This document shows positions 45,037-54,003 of a stretch of DNA of 64,000 bases, piece after piece. The stretch comes from Rhodospirillales bacterium (lineage in GTDB: Bacteria > Pseudomonadota > Alphaproteobacteria > Rhodospirillales > Casp-alpha2): assembly GCA_017640505.1 (NCBI GenBank), contig JAEPQO010000003.1:310001-374000 (forward strand), read 5' to 3'. Made by a program: the position numbers and the translations under genes. Within the stretch, counting starts at the first letter, position 1, and every line of letters starts with the position of its first letter. The notes under the pieces were generated by a model. It was not told where the DNA came from, ran no database searches, and saw nothing but the letters and a program-made list of their open reading frames with translations.

Positions 45037-45642
45037 ATGCGGGATTACAGCCGGCTGGATGCATTTCTGAACGAACGTCTGAACGACATCTATCCGGAAC
45101 CGTTCGGCGAACCGCATCCCGGCATCATCGATCAGATGGTGCCCAGGATCATCGCCGACTATCAGCTTCCCAAGGGGGCGAAGGTCATCGATGTCGGCTG
45201 CGGGCACGGTTACGCGCTTCGGGCGTTCCGGGACCATGGTATGGACGTGACCGGCATCGGCTTCGGCGAGGAAGCGGAAAAGGCGCGTGCCGAAGGCTTC
45301 GAGATCATCGAACAGGACATGTCGTTTCTCGATGTCGCCGACGGTATTTACGATCTCGCCTGGTGCCGCCACGTCATCGAACACAGCATCTTTCCGTATT
45401 TCACACTGTCGGAGATGTACCGGATCATCAAACCCGGTGGCGCCATTTATGTGGAGGTCCCCGCGCCGGACACCGCCTGCATGCACGAAGCGAATGCCAA
45501 TCACTACAGCGTGTTGACGGAAACGTCGTGGCTGCAACTGCTGCACCGTTGCGGGTTCGAGGATATCAAGCGCGCGAGCATTTCGTTCACCCTGCCGGTC
45601 GGTGACGATTGCTATTACGTTTTTGATGCGCGGAAGCCGTAA
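45037..45642 (+). CDS. Class I SAM-dependent methyltransferase
   Basis: A 201-residue UbiE/COQ5-like methyltransferase. Motif I is KVIDVGCGHGYALRAF (about residues 49-64), then the post-I acidic segment DMDVTGIGFGE, and the DLAWCRHVIEHS and GGAIYVEVPAPDTAC strands. Substrate binding cannot be inferred. It stands alone between the YjbR gene and the convergent kinase gene. Confidence 0.82.
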   Translation: MRDYSRLDAFLNERLNDIYPEPFGEPHPGIIDQMVPRIIADYQLPKGAKVIDVGCGHGYALRAFRDHGMDVTGIGFGEEAEKARAEGFEIIEQDMSFLDVADGIYDLAWCRHVIEHSIFPYFTLSEMYRIIKPGGAIYVEVPAPDTACMHEANANHYSVLTETSWLQLLHRCGFEDIKRASISFTLPVGDDCYYVFDARKP

Positions 45643-45665
45643 CATCCGGCGCGCGGAACGTACCG

Positions 45666-47180
45666 TCAGTCCGCCGCGGGCAGCCAGAGCCGGAACGTCG
45701 AGCCTTGCTCCTCGATGCTGTCGAAGTCGATCCTGCCGGACATGTGCCCGATGACCCGCTGCGTGATCGTCAGGCCGATGCCGCTGCCGTCGATGCTGCC
45801 GGCCTCGCGGCCGAGGCGGTTGAACGGCTCGAACACGCCCTCGAACTGTTCGACCGGGATGCCGTGACCGGTATCGCTGATCGAAATGCAGATGAAGCCG
45901 TCATCGCTTTCAGCCGTCACATCCACTTCGCCGCCCGGTTTGTTGTATTTGACCGCGTTCGACAGCACGTGGAACAGCGCCTTCCTGAGCTTGAAGATAT
46001 CGGCGCGGAGAGCGCCCACCCGGGCGACGTTCTTATCGATGCTGACAGTGACATGGCGTGATTCCGCGAGCGGTGCCACCAGCGACACCGTTTCCTCGAT
46101 CACGCCCTGTGTGTCGAGCGTCTCCAGGTGCAACTCGTCGTCGGCGCTTTCGAGCTGCGAGAACTCCATGATTTGATCGAGCAGCGACATCAGGCTTTGC
46201 GCGCTCTCATCGATCTTGTCGAGACGGTCCTTGATGCGTGGATTGTCGGCGATCTCCGGCGACATCATGAGGACCTGCGTGAACCCGAGAATGGCATTCA
46301 TCGGGGTCCGGAATTCGTGGCTCATGGATGACAGGAACTTCGACTTCACGCGGTTCGCTTCGACGGCGTTTTCGCGCGCCTGCTCCAGGTCGTGGGTGCG
46401 CTGCTCGACGCGCTGCTCGAGCTGCTCGTGTGAGGCACGGAGTTCGTGCTCGTAGCGTTCGAGGCGTTCCTGCATGTCGTTATAGGAGCGGATCAGGCGG
46501 CCGATTTCGTCGTCGGACTGCCAGTCGACCTTCTCGAGGGCGTTGCCGCGGCTTTCGTTGATCGCGGAAAGCAGCTTGCCGAGCGGTTTCACGACGGTCC
46601 GGCGGTGCGCGAACACCGACGCCCCCAATGCCGTGACAAGCAGGGCGATGCCGAGAAAGGTGTGCTCGATCAGGCGGTTGTGAATGTCGTTCCGCAGGTG
46701 CCGGTCGGTCATGATGAGCTTCATCCTGCCGACAAGACGGGTCTCGGCGCCGTTGCCGTAGTTGACGTCGACCGCTGTCATGAGATCGGGATCGTCGCTT
46801 TCCTTGGCGCCGAACGAGCCGAGGACGACATCCTTGTCGTCGCAGATGACGATGCCGATCAGGTTCGGTTCGGTAATGATGCTGGCAAGCATCAGCTGCA
46901 GCTGCTCGGTGTTCCGTTCGGCGATGGGTTCGGCGAGGATACTCGCCTGGTTCGCGGCAACCGTTTCCAGCCGGTCAATGATCTTGGCGCGTGCCGTCTC
47001 GTAACTGTGGATGGTCTCGATGACGATGCATATCAGGAACACGGCGAGGAAAATCGGCGCGACGGTGGCAATGAATTTAACACTCAGCGACCGCGACCGG
47101 AGCCCGGCATGGGTGGCCGGGGCCGCGTCTGCACGGGATGTGCCGTCACGCGCCAAGACGACGCACCGTCGTGAAGGCAA
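45666..47180 (-). CDS. Membrane sensor histidine kinase with HAMP domain
   Basis: A kinase of about 504 residues. Two transmembrane helices (about 38-58 and 185-203) flank a periplasmic sensor, then HAMP (VKPLGKLLSAINESRGNALE), a coiled coil, HisKA with SSMSHEFRTPMNAILGFTQVL, and HATPase_c with HVLSNAVKYNKPGG, DTGHGIPVEQF and GSGIGLTITQRV. The start is uncertain: the TTG at 47180 lacks a clear Shine-Dalgarno and an ATG 8 bases further upstream is out of frame. The catalytic part is related to the kinase at 32109. No response regulator is adjacent. Confidence 0.88.
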   Translation of the reverse strand: MPSRRCVVLARDGTSRADAAPATHAGLRSRSLSVKFIATVAPIFLAVFLICIVIETIHSYETARAKIIDRLETVAANQASILAEPIAERNTEQLQLMLASIITEPNLIGIVICDDKDVVLGSFGAKESDDPDLMTAVDVNYGNGAETRLVGRMKLIMTDRHLRNDIHNRLIEHTFLGIALLVTALGASVFAHRRTVVKPLGKLLSAINESRGNALEKVDWQSDDEIGRLIRSYNDMQERLERYEHELRASHEQLEQRVEQRTHDLEQARENAVEANRVKSKFLSSMSHEFRTPMNAILGFTQVLMMSPEIADNPRIKDRLDKIDESAQSLMSLLDQIMEFSQLESADDELHLETLDTQGVIEETVSLVAPLAESRHVTVSIDKNVARVGALRADIFKLRKALFHVLSNAVKYNKPGGEVDVTAESDDGFICISISDTGHGIPVEQFEGVFEPFNRLGREAGSIDGSGIGLTITQRVIGHMSGRIDFDSIEEQGSTFRLWLPAAD

Positions 47181-47475
47181 GGAACATGGACGTATTGGAC
47201 AGCAGTAGTGCCAGCGACGCCAAGTGCGCGCTGCCGATTGGGAACATCGACATTCAGACCCCTCAAAGTGTCGATACCTGATTTATGACACTTTTAGTAA
47301 AATTTGATCTAATTGGCCAGTCGCCGCCGAAACAAATTTTCCAGTTTCAAGGGGCGCCCGGTACGTTCCGGAAATGCGGGACTTATTTCAGGCATTTCCA
47401 ATTCCCATCTAACGTCTGTAACTTTAGAAGACGATGCTGAAGAGAAGCTGAACCGATAAAGACGGACCTGGGTGT
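47181..47475. other. Intergenic region between divergent kinase and antiporter genes
   Basis: A 295-base gap. AT-rich stretches (around 47280-47310 and 47395-47440) probably hold both promoters. No RNA gene, repeat or convincing small ORF with a ribosome-binding site was seen. Confidence 0.6.
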
Positions 47476-49263
47476 ATGTCGCTGATTGCCGAAGCCGCGA
47501 TTTTCCTGGGCGCTGCCGTTGTGGCGGTGCCCCTGTCGAAGCGGCTGGGCCTGGGCTCGGTGCTGGGTTATCTGCTGGCCGGTGCGGCGATCGGGCCCTG
47601 GGGCCTCAGACTCGTCTCGGACGTCGAGAGTATTCTGCATTTCGGCGAGTTCGGCGTCGTCCTCCTGCTGTTCTTGATCGGCCTCGAACTGCAGCCGGAA
47701 CGCCTCTGGACCATGCGCCGCCCGGTGTTCGGGCTCGGCGGTGCCCAGGTGACCATCAGCGCCGTCATCCTCGCCGCCGCAAGCTATGGCTTCGGCGTGC
47801 CGTGGCAGGGGGCGGTCGCGATCGGCGTCGCCCTGTCGCTGTCGTCGACCGCGTTCGCGCTGCAGATCATGGCCGAAAAAGGACACCTGACGACGCGCTA
47901 CGGACGTTCCGCGTTCTCGATCCTGCTGTTCCAGGATATCGCCGCGATCCCGATCATTGCGCTGGTGCCCCTGCTGGGCGGCGGCAAGGAAATGACGGGT
48001 GCGGATATCTGGATCGACGGGCTGACCATCGCCGGCGTCATCGCCGCCGTGATCGTCGTCGGGCGGTATTTGCTGAAGTTCGTGCTGTCCAACATCGCCG
48101 AGACGGGGCTGCGCGAGATTTTCACCGCCTGCGGGCTGCTGACGGTGGTCGGTACCGCGCTTCTGATGCAGTCGGTCGGCCTTTCGATGGCGCTGGGCGC
48201 GTTCCTCGCCGGCGTGCTGTTGGCGGACAGCGAGTACCGTCACGCGCTGGAAGCCGACATCGAGCCGTTCAAGGGCCTGTTGCTGGGTCTGTTCTTCATC
48301 GCCGTCGGCATGTCGGTGAACTTCGGCCTGCTGATCACCGAATTCCTCGTCGTCATCGGCTGCGTCGTCGGCCTCGTCGCCGCCAAGGCCCTGGTGCTGT
48401 GGGGGCTCGGCGTCGTGAGCGGCCTCAAGGGCATGGCGCGGCGTAATCTCGCCATCGCGATCTCGCAGGGCGGGGAATTCGCCTTCGTCATCCTCGGCAT
48501 CGCCGTCGGCGCCAGCGTGCTGAGCCGCGGCCACGCCGACATGGCGATCCTCGTTGTCACGCTGTCGATGGCGGTGACGCCGCTGCTGTACCTGATCTCG
48601 GACCGCTTCAACAGCCAGCCGCAGGCCGAGGTTCCGGACGACGCCATGCCCGAGGAACTGGAGCATCCCGTCATCATCGCCGGCTTCGGCCGCTTCGGGC
48701 AGATCATCGGCCGCATGCTGCGCGCCAAGCGCATCGGCTTCACCGCGCTGGAACTGGACCCGAACCAAATCAACTTCGTCGCCAAGTACGGCAACAAGAT
48801 CTACTACGGCGACTCGACCCGCTTCGACGTCATGCTGGCCGCCGGCGCGCGGGAGGCAAAAGTGCTTTTGCTCGCCGTCGACGATCCGGACCAGTCGGTG
48901 CGGACGGCGGAACTGGTCAAGGAACGCTTTCCCAACCTGACGGTCATCGCGCGCGCCAAGGACCGTCAGCATGCCTACCGGCTGATGGAGCAGGGCGTCG
49001 CCCACGTCATCCGCGAGACGTTCCATTCCGGGATCGAGGCCGGGCGCATCACGCTCGAAAACATCGGCTATGCGTCAAAGGACGCCAAGCACATCGCCGA
49101 ACTGTTCCGCGACCACGACGAACGCCGGCTCAAGAACCAGTACGGCCAGCACAACGACGAAAAGGCGTTTCAGGAATCGGCCCGCGCCTGGGCCGACGAG
49201 CTTGAGGAAATCTTCGCCCAGGATGCGCTCGACGATAAGCCGGAAGAGGACGAGGCGAAGTAG
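47476..49263 (+). CDS. CPA2-family monovalent cation:proton antiporter (KefB/KefC-like)
   Basis: A 595-residue inner-membrane transporter. About 12 transmembrane helices (1-385) form the Na+/H+ exchanger domain, with FGEFGVVLLLFLIGLELQPE and ALSLSSTAFALQIM. A C-terminal RCK/TrkA_N domain starts with HPVIIAGFGRFGQIIGRML, and its dinucleotide loop GFGRFGQ is intact. It is expected to mediate K+ efflux in exchange for protons. No KefF/KefG ancillary oxidoreductase gene is adjacent, unlike enteric Kef systems, so glutathione gating is uncertain. Confidence 0.92.
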   Translation: MSLIAEAAIFLGAAVVAVPLSKRLGLGSVLGYLLAGAAIGPWGLRLVSDVESILHFGEFGVVLLLFLIGLELQPERLWTMRRPVFGLGGAQVTISAVILAAASYGFGVPWQGAVAIGVALSLSSTAFALQIMAEKGHLTTRYGRSAFSILLFQDIAAIPIIALVPLLGGGKEMTGADIWIDGLTIAGVIAAVIVVGRYLLKFVLSNIAETGLREIFTACGLLTVVGTALLMQSVGLSMALGAFLAGVLLADSEYRHALEADIEPFKGLLLGLFFIAVGMSVNFGLLITEFLVVIGCVVGLVAAKALVLWGLGVVSGLKGMARRNLAIAISQGGEFAFVILGIAVGASVLSRGHADMAILVVTLSMAVTPLLYLISDRFNSQPQAEVPDDAMPEELEHPVIIAGFGRFGQIIGRMLRAKRIGFTALELDPNQINFVAKYGNKIYYGDSTRFDVMLAAGAREAKVLLLAVDDPDQSVRTAELVKERFPNLTVIARAKDRQHAYRLMEQGVAHVIRETFHSGIEAGRITLENIGYASKDAKHIAELFRDHDERRLKNQYGQHNDEKAFQESARAWADELEEIFAQDALDDKPEEDEAK

Positions 49264-49280
49264 GGGGCCTTACTATAACG

Positions 49281-49347
49281 CCACCCCCGCGAAGGCGGGG
49301 GCCCAAGCCAACCGATGATTGGATTCCCGCCTTCGCGGGAATGACGA
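49281..49347. repeat. Intergenic GCGAAGGCGGG palindromic repeat
   Basis: Two palindromes, CCCCGC-gaa-GGCGGGG (about 49284-49302) and ATTCCCGC-cttc-GCGGGAAT (49323-49342), lie in inverted orientation 3' of the antiporter gene. They resemble common alphaproteobacterial repeats. Confidence 0.78.
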
Positions 49348-49426
49348 TGATGGTCATATGGCTGGACTGCCCCTCTCGTTGGGGAAAGCGAGTAGGTGTA
49401 CAGGACGTAATAATGCAACACGTGTG

Positions 49427-49999
49427 TTACTGAGTCAGCTCGAGATTCCGATTTTTCCACACCACCTCATCATCGATTGAGTAAAGAGCACAAAAGCGTG
49501 CAAGGCCCACGTCGCGTGCTGCTTTTTCGCACTTCTCGACCACGCGAATAGATGCACTCAACGATGTCTCGGTTTCAGAGACGCCGTATGAACCGACAAT
49601 AATCCACGGATGTCTGATATCCTCCGGAGGCAGTGCGATGACAGCAAACGCTTTAGGTTCCTGCATCAGCGTATAGGTGTTGAATGCAGTCAATAGCTTG
49701 GGTGCCACGAACTGAATCTCGTAACCCGGGTAGCCAATTGTCAGGCGACGCCATCTAAGCGCATCGTGAAACGATACCGCTGACACTCGAACGTAATCAG
49801 GTTCGCCACATTCTGTTTGATCATCGCCGACGTAAAATAGGGGATAGCTCAGGAATGCACGTGGATTATGAAGGCAGTAAACATACGGAAACGTTAGCTC
49901 TGTGTCTCCTGTGGCCAGGTCGTTGATGCTGCGGGTGTTGGTATGCTGGCAGGCCGCCAAAGAGACAATCAGAAAAAGCGGTACGGTCCAAAGTTTCAT
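49427..49999 (-). CDS. Predicted lipoprotein of unknown function, lower-GC
   Basis: A 190-residue lipoprotein with lipobox SLAAC (Cys17) after MKLWTVPLFLIVSLAAC. The mature region has several Cys and Tyr residues (YVYCLHNPRAFLSYPL, ECGEPDYVRVSA) and a globular C-terminal half. No family was recognised. Codon use and GC content are clearly lower than in both neighbours, and the gene is bounded by a repeat on one side, so recent acquisition is likely. It faces the antiporter gene convergently. Confidence 0.7.
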   Translation of the reverse strand: MKLWTVPLFLIVSLAACQHTNTRSINDLATGDTELTFPYVYCLHNPRAFLSYPLFYVGDDQTECGEPDYVRVSAVSFHDALRWRRLTIGYPGYEIQFVAPKLLTAFNTYTLMQEPKAFAVIALPPEDIRHPWIIVGSYGVSETETSLSASIRVVEKCEKAARDVGLARFCALYSIDDEVVWKNRNLELTQ

Positions 50000-50103
50000 A
50001 TAGCTAGTGTATGCCCGGAACTTTCCAGTATCTACCGGGATATTTCGCGCAGCGCGAGCAACGGGAAAGTTACGTCATTCTGCAGCAACTAAGCGATTGA
50101 AAC

Positions 50104-51357
50104 CTACTCGATCCGGTGCACGAGGCGTGCGCGGATGGTGCCGTCGAGCGCGCGGATGTCGGCGAGAATATCCTCCGGCTGGCTGTCGGCACCGTCGGCA
50201 TCGAGCACCACGTAACCGATGTCGCCCTCGGTCTGGTAATACTGGCCGGCGATGTTGGTGCCGTGACGCGCGAACACTTCGTTCAAATGACCGAGCTCGC
50301 CCGGCAGGTTCTTCTGCACCTGAAGGAAGCGCGTGCCGGCCGGGCGCGGCGGCAGCAGGACCTGCGGGAAGTTCACGGCCCCGACGGTGGTGCCGATGTC
50401 GGAATAATCCGCCAGCTTGCGCGCCACTTCCTCGCCGATGCGTTCCTGCGCTTCCTCGGTCGAGCCGCCGACGTGCGGCGTCAGGATGACGTTGTCGAGG
50501 CCCTGCAGCGGCGAGGTGAACGTTTCCTTGTTCGATCCCGGTTCGCTCGGAAACACATCGATGGCGGCGCCTGCCAGGTGACCGGAAGTCAGCGCACCCG
50601 CCAGGGCGTCGATGTCGACCACTTTGCCGCGCGCGTTGTTGATGAGATACGCGCCGGTTTTCATCAGTTTGATTTCGTCGGCGCCGATCATGCCACGGGT
50701 CGCCTCGGTGTCGGGCACGTGCAGCGAAACGACATCGGCCTCGGCCAGCAGCTCGGCCAGCGATGCCGTCGGTTCGACATTGCCGTGGCGCAGCTTGTCG
50801 GTGTGATCGTAGTAGATCACGTTCATGCCCATGGCTTCCGCCAGCATGGAAAGTTGCGTGCCGATGTTGCCGTAGCCGACGATGCCCAGCGTCTTGCCGC
50901 GTACTTCGCGGGATCCGGCGGCGGATTTTTCCCAGCCGCCGGCGTGCGCCGCGACGGAACGCGGGAAGGTGCGGCGGAACAGCATGACGATCTCGGCGAT
51001 GGTCAGCTCGGCGACCGAGCGCGTGTTGGAAAACGGCGCGTTGAACACCGGTACGCCGCGGCGCTGCGCGGCGTTCAGGTCGATCTGGTTGGTGCCGACC
51101 GAGAAACAGCCGACGGCGACGAGGCGGTCGGTGGCGTCCAGGACGTCCCGGGTAATCTGGGTGCGCGACCGGATGCCGAGAATGCGCGTGTCCTGCAGCG
51201 CCTCGATGAGTGCGTCACCGTCGAGCGCGGTGCTCACGCGCTCGATGTTGTCGTAGCCCGCTTTGCGGAACGTCTCGACGGCGCTGTCGCTGATACCTTC
51301 GAGCAGCAATACCTTGATCTTGTCCTTGGAAAGGGACGGGTTCTGGATAGCGGTCAT
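50104..51357 (-). CDS. serA: D-3-phosphoglycerate dehydrogenase
   Basis: First enzyme of serine synthesis, of the E. coli-type (~410 residues) with one C-terminal ACT domain. The 417-residue product has the NAD-binding loop TLGIVGYGNIGTQLSMLAEA, catalytic residues in INNARGKVVDIDALAGAL and VILTPHVGGSTEEAQ, and a C-terminal ACT/serine-feedback region (HGTNIAGQYYQTEGDIGYVV). The ATG at 51357 (MTAIQNPSLS) is preferred over the frame from 51453, which overlaps a repeat-rich leader. Confidence 0.96.
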   Translation of the reverse strand: MTAIQNPSLSKDKIKVLLLEGISDSAVETFRKAGYDNIERVSTALDGDALIEALQDTRILGIRSRTQITRDVLDATDRLVAVGCFSVGTNQIDLNAAQRRGVPVFNAPFSNTRSVAELTIAEIVMLFRRTFPRSVAAHAGGWEKSAAGSREVRGKTLGIVGYGNIGTQLSMLAEAMGMNVIYYDHTDKLRHGNVEPTASLAELLAEADVVSLHVPDTEATRGMIGADEIKLMKTGAYLINNARGKVVDIDALAGALTSGHLAGAAIDVFPSEPGSNKETFTSPLQGLDNVILTPHVGGSTEEAQERIGEEVARKLADYSDIGTTVGAVNFPQVLLPPRPAGTRFLQVQKNLPGELGHLNEVFARHGTNIAGQYYQTEGDIGYVVLDADGADSQPEDILADIRALDGTIRARLVHRIE

Positions 51358-51448
51358 CGGGATATCTCTGCAGCGGTTGGGCCGATGGCGATGTTCATAG
51401 GCCGTTCGCAGGTGCAATACAATGGTTGTCGATGTTCGAAACTCAATC

Positions 51449-51537
51449 GTCACCCTGAACTTGGTTCAGGGTTCATAAGCTCTGCCGTAAACACTGTCGG
51501 TTTGAAGGTATGGGTCCTGAACCAAGTTCAGGACGAC
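51449..51537. repeat. Paired inverted-repeat element upstream of serA
   Basis: CCTGAACTTGGTTCAGG (51453-51470) and GTCCTGAAC-caa-GTTCAGGAC (about 51514-51534) lie as inverted copies separated by ~43 bases. This is the same design as the element at 14095-14178. It sits in the serA / GNAT gap. Confidence 0.83.
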
Positions 51538-51553
51538 GGCTATGCAATATGGC

Positions 51554-52147
51554 CTACAGCGCTTTCAGCCAGAATTTGAGCGGTTTTTCCGTCTCGGCGT
51601 CCTGATCGATGTCTTTCCAGGCGAAATGACAGACCAGATCCTCTCGCGGGGCATAGCCGAAGTGCCGCCAGACGTCGTCGAGCGGCTTGGCATCGGCGGG
51701 TTTCAGCGGATGGTCGTCGGGCCGGATCACGCCGCAGAACGCCATCCTGTCGAACCCGCCCAACTGCCGGGCATGGGCCTCGCGGCCGTCCATGAATTTC
51801 CGATAGAGCCCGCCGCCCCGGTGATCGGGCAGCAGCACCGACTCGGCGCCATAGAAGATATTGTCGATGGGAATGCCGGCCTCGATGAAGGGACGTTTGA
51901 TCTCGTCGTGCTCGTCGGTGAGCGGCAGGCCGGTCGAGGCGCCGACCATGTCCCCGCCGTCGAAAGCGGCAATGCAGACCGCACCCGTCGAGCGTGCGAA
52001 GGCGGAGAGGTACTTGCGCTCTTCTTCTGCGTCACCGTCGTACAGATACGGCCAGTCGTGAAACACCCGCATGCGCAGCCGGGCGAGGTCGCCCAAATGA
52101 TCGGCAAGCCCCGTCGCGGGGGTCAGGGTGCGAACGTCAAGCGGCAC
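51554..52147 (-). CDS. GNAT-family acetyltransferase
   Basis: A 197-residue protein with a GNAT-like layout: acceptor region LGDLARLRMRVFHDWPYLYDG, the hydrophobic strand GAVCIAAFDGGDMVGAS and the coenzyme-A loop VLLPDHRGGGLYRKFMD (R-x-x-G-x-G/A variant). The substrate is unknown. The GTG start at 52147 lies 3 bases after the stop of the LysR gene, so the two form an operon and the regulator probably controls it. Confidence 0.75.
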   Translation of the reverse strand: MPLDVRTLTPATGLADHLGDLARLRMRVFHDWPYLYDGDAEEERKYLSAFARSTGAVCIAAFDGGDMVGASTGLPLTDEHDEIKRPFIEAGIPIDNIFYGAESVLLPDHRGGGLYRKFMDGREAHARQLGGFDRMAFCGVIRPDDHPLKPADAKPLDDVWRHFGYAPREDLVCHFAWKDIDQDAETEKPLKFWLKAL

Positions 52148-52150
52148 GGA

Positions 52151-53071
52151 TCAGCCGGCCTTGCGTTCGGGCGCGGCAAAGCGGCGTGTGACCTGGTCGC
52201 GGATCTGCTGCGCCAGCTCCTGCACGACCTCGTTGGTCTGGCTGGTGCGGACGTACAGGTTGACGTGGAACGGCGTCAGTGCCGGCAGGCCCGAGTCGGG
52301 GCCGAGGATTTCCAGATGCGGCGGGACCGAACTTTGCAGCAGTGCGGTCACGGCGAGGTCGGCCTCGATCTTCGCCAGCATCACCTCGTGGCCGGACGGG
52401 CCGACGATGCGCCAGTCGCGGCCCTGTTTTTCGAGGCCGTGCAGCATCGCGGCGCGGAAGGTGCAGCTTGGATTGGCATTGCCGACGGGCAGCGGGTCTT
52501 CGTGCCAGATGCGGCCGCCCGGACAGCCGAGCCAGACGAGATCCTCGGTCAGCAGCCGTTCCGCGCCCTGCGGGGTGTCGGATTCCGTGGTCAGGGTCAG
52601 GTCGATGTCGCCGGCGGAAAGCGCCTTCTTGAGGGCGACCGAGGACTCGCAGTTCAGTTCGATCTTGACCTTGGGCCAGGCATTCTTGAAGGCACGCAGG
52701 ATCGGCGGCAGGAACGGGCGGATGATGTCGCCCGGCACGCCGAGGCGCACCGTGCCTTCGAACCCGGGCGCGCTCATCAGCCCCCAGATTTCGTCGTTGA
52801 GCGCGATCAGACGCCGGGCGTGCAGCAGCAGGCGCTCGCCCTCGGCGGTCAGGGTCAACTGTCGGTGCTCGCGGTCGAACAGTTCTTTCTGCAAAAGGTC
52901 CTCGAGCCGCTTGATCTGCTGGCTGACCGCCCCCTGCGTGAGATTGAGCAGGCGCCCTGCCGCCGTCATGCCGCCGGTTTCGGCGGTCGCCACGAAGGCG
53001 CGGGCAAGCGCCACGTCGATGTTCCGGAGAGGAACGGATAAATCATTAGTTTTCATAATAGAAGGTATCAT
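52151..53071 (-). CDS. LysR-family transcriptional regulator
   Basis: A regulator of about 306 residues. The winged helix has ALARAFVATAETGGMTAAGR and NLTQGAVSQQIKRLEDLLQ. The effector domain follows with VRLGVPGDIIRPFLPPIL. The ATG at 53071 is chosen because it has AGGGA upstream; ATG 53056 and an upstream frame to 53119 are alternatives. It is divergent from the DUF1127 gene, and a 6-bp-arm dyad (53078-53098) lies just before its start. The target gene is unknown; the GNAT gene follows. Confidence 0.9.
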   Translation of the reverse strand: MIPSIMKTNDLSVPLRNIDVALARAFVATAETGGMTAAGRLLNLTQGAVSQQIKRLEDLLQKELFDREHRQLTLTAEGERLLLHARRLIALNDEIWGLMSAPGFEGTVRLGVPGDIIRPFLPPILRAFKNAWPKVKIELNCESSVALKKALSAGDIDLTLTTESDTPQGAERLLTEDLVWLGCPGGRIWHEDPLPVGNANPSCTFRAAMLHGLEKQGRDWRIVGPSGHEVMLAKIEADLAVTALLQSSVPPHLEILGPDSGLPALTPFHVNLYVRTSQTNEVVQELAQQIRDQVTRRFAAPERKAG

Positions 53072-53077
53072 ACTAAT

Positions 53078-53098
53078 TTCATTCCCTAATGCAATGAA
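53078..53098. promoter_or_regulatory. Candidate LysR operator
   Basis: The dyad TTCATT-ccctaatgc-AATGAA lies in an AT-rich divergent spacer and fits the T-N11-A pattern of LysR sites. It overlaps the translation-initiation region of the regulator, compatible with autorepression. Confidence 0.35.
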
Positions 53099-53203
53099 TT
53101 CCGCCATGGTCCGCGACAACAGCCGGAGAGAAACGCGTGTATCGGGTGGGTTTGCCGCCCGAACCGGTGTTTCCTCAAGGCACCCAAATTGGAGAACAAG
53201 ACC

Positions 53204-53449
53204 ATGTCACAGTATGTTTCAGCCCTGAACGCGTCCGAGCGTTTTCTCGAAGCCCGCCCGGGCGTTCTTTCCAACGCGCTGCGCCTGGTGGTGCTTGCCC
53301 TCAGGATCCGGACCGAGCGCCGCCAGCTGGCGCGGCTTAGCGACGCGGCCCTTGCCGACATCGGCATTACCCGTGCGCAGGCGATGCGTGAAGCGTCGCG
53401 GCCGCTGACGGATATCCCCGCGCACCGCAGGGGCGGGCTCTATCTGTAA
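53204..53449 (+). CDS. DUF1127 small arginine-rich protein
   Basis: An 81-residue DUF1127 (YjiS-like) protein. The C-terminal domain reads RQLARLSDAALADIGITRAQ with the typical RxxLxxLSDxxLxDIGL pattern. Members modulate RNA or stress responses in Alphaproteobacteria. The ATG at 53204 follows GGAG by a good spacing; the TTG at 53189 is rejected. It is divergent from a LysR gene. Confidence 0.88.
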   Translation: MSQYVSALNASERFLEARPGVLSNALRLVVLALRIRTERRQLARLSDAALADIGITRAQAMREASRPLTDIPAHRRGGLYL

Positions 53450-53550
53450 GGCGCCAACCCGACACTCGGCGTCGGCTGTTGTCATGCCCCCGGTTGCGCT
53501 CGTGCTACGGTTGATCCAGGTAAGGCACGGAAAAACCGGGGGAGGACAGC

Positions 53551-53928
53551 ATGATCGACCACGTATCGGTGGCCGTCAGCGATCTGACGGCAAGCGCCGG
53601 TTTCTATGAGGAAATCCTCGAGCCGCTCGGCATGACGCGCATGGTCGACCGGGAACGGACCGTCGGTTTCGGCAAAAGGTATCCGGAATTCTGGCTCAAT
53701 GCGCGCCCCGACATGATGCCGGTCGACCACGATGCCGGACATCATGTGTGCCTGCGTGCCCCGTCGGAAGCGGCGGTCAAATCGTTTTACGAACGTGCCA
53801 TCGATCATGGCGGATGGGGCGACGGCGCCCCGGGCATTCGCAAGGCGTCCATGACCAGCTATTTCGGCGCGTTTATCCGCGACCCGGACGGCAACAGGAT
53901 CGAGGCCGTGAATTTTCCGCGCGATTGA
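53551..53928 (+). CDS. VOC (glyoxalase/bleomycin-resistance) superfamily protein
   Basis: A 125-residue single VOC domain with MIDHVSVAVSDLTASAGFYEEIL at the start and a C-terminal AFIRDPDGNRIEAVNF strand. The metal-ligand positions His4, His66-type (DAGHHVCLR) and Glu near 120 are plausible. Function could be glyoxalase-like, dioxygenase or resistance. GGGGGAGGACAGC precedes the ATG. No pathway neighbour is visible. Confidence 0.85.
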   Translation: MIDHVSVAVSDLTASAGFYEEILEPLGMTRMVDRERTVGFGKRYPEFWLNARPDMMPVDHDAGHHVCLRAPSEAAVKSFYERAIDHGGWGDGAPGIRKASMTSYFGAFIRDPDGNRIEAVNFPRD

Positions 53929-54003
53929 CGGCGAGGACCTGATCGATACTATTGTGGATTGTACGCAGTTCGGCCTGGGCGGTGGAGGTATACTGTATCC
54001 ACT

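Noticed and set aside
53959-54003. A longer N-terminus for the PAS_5 protein at 54004
   Set aside because: The added residues are not PAS-like and the ATG at 54004 fits the family start better.
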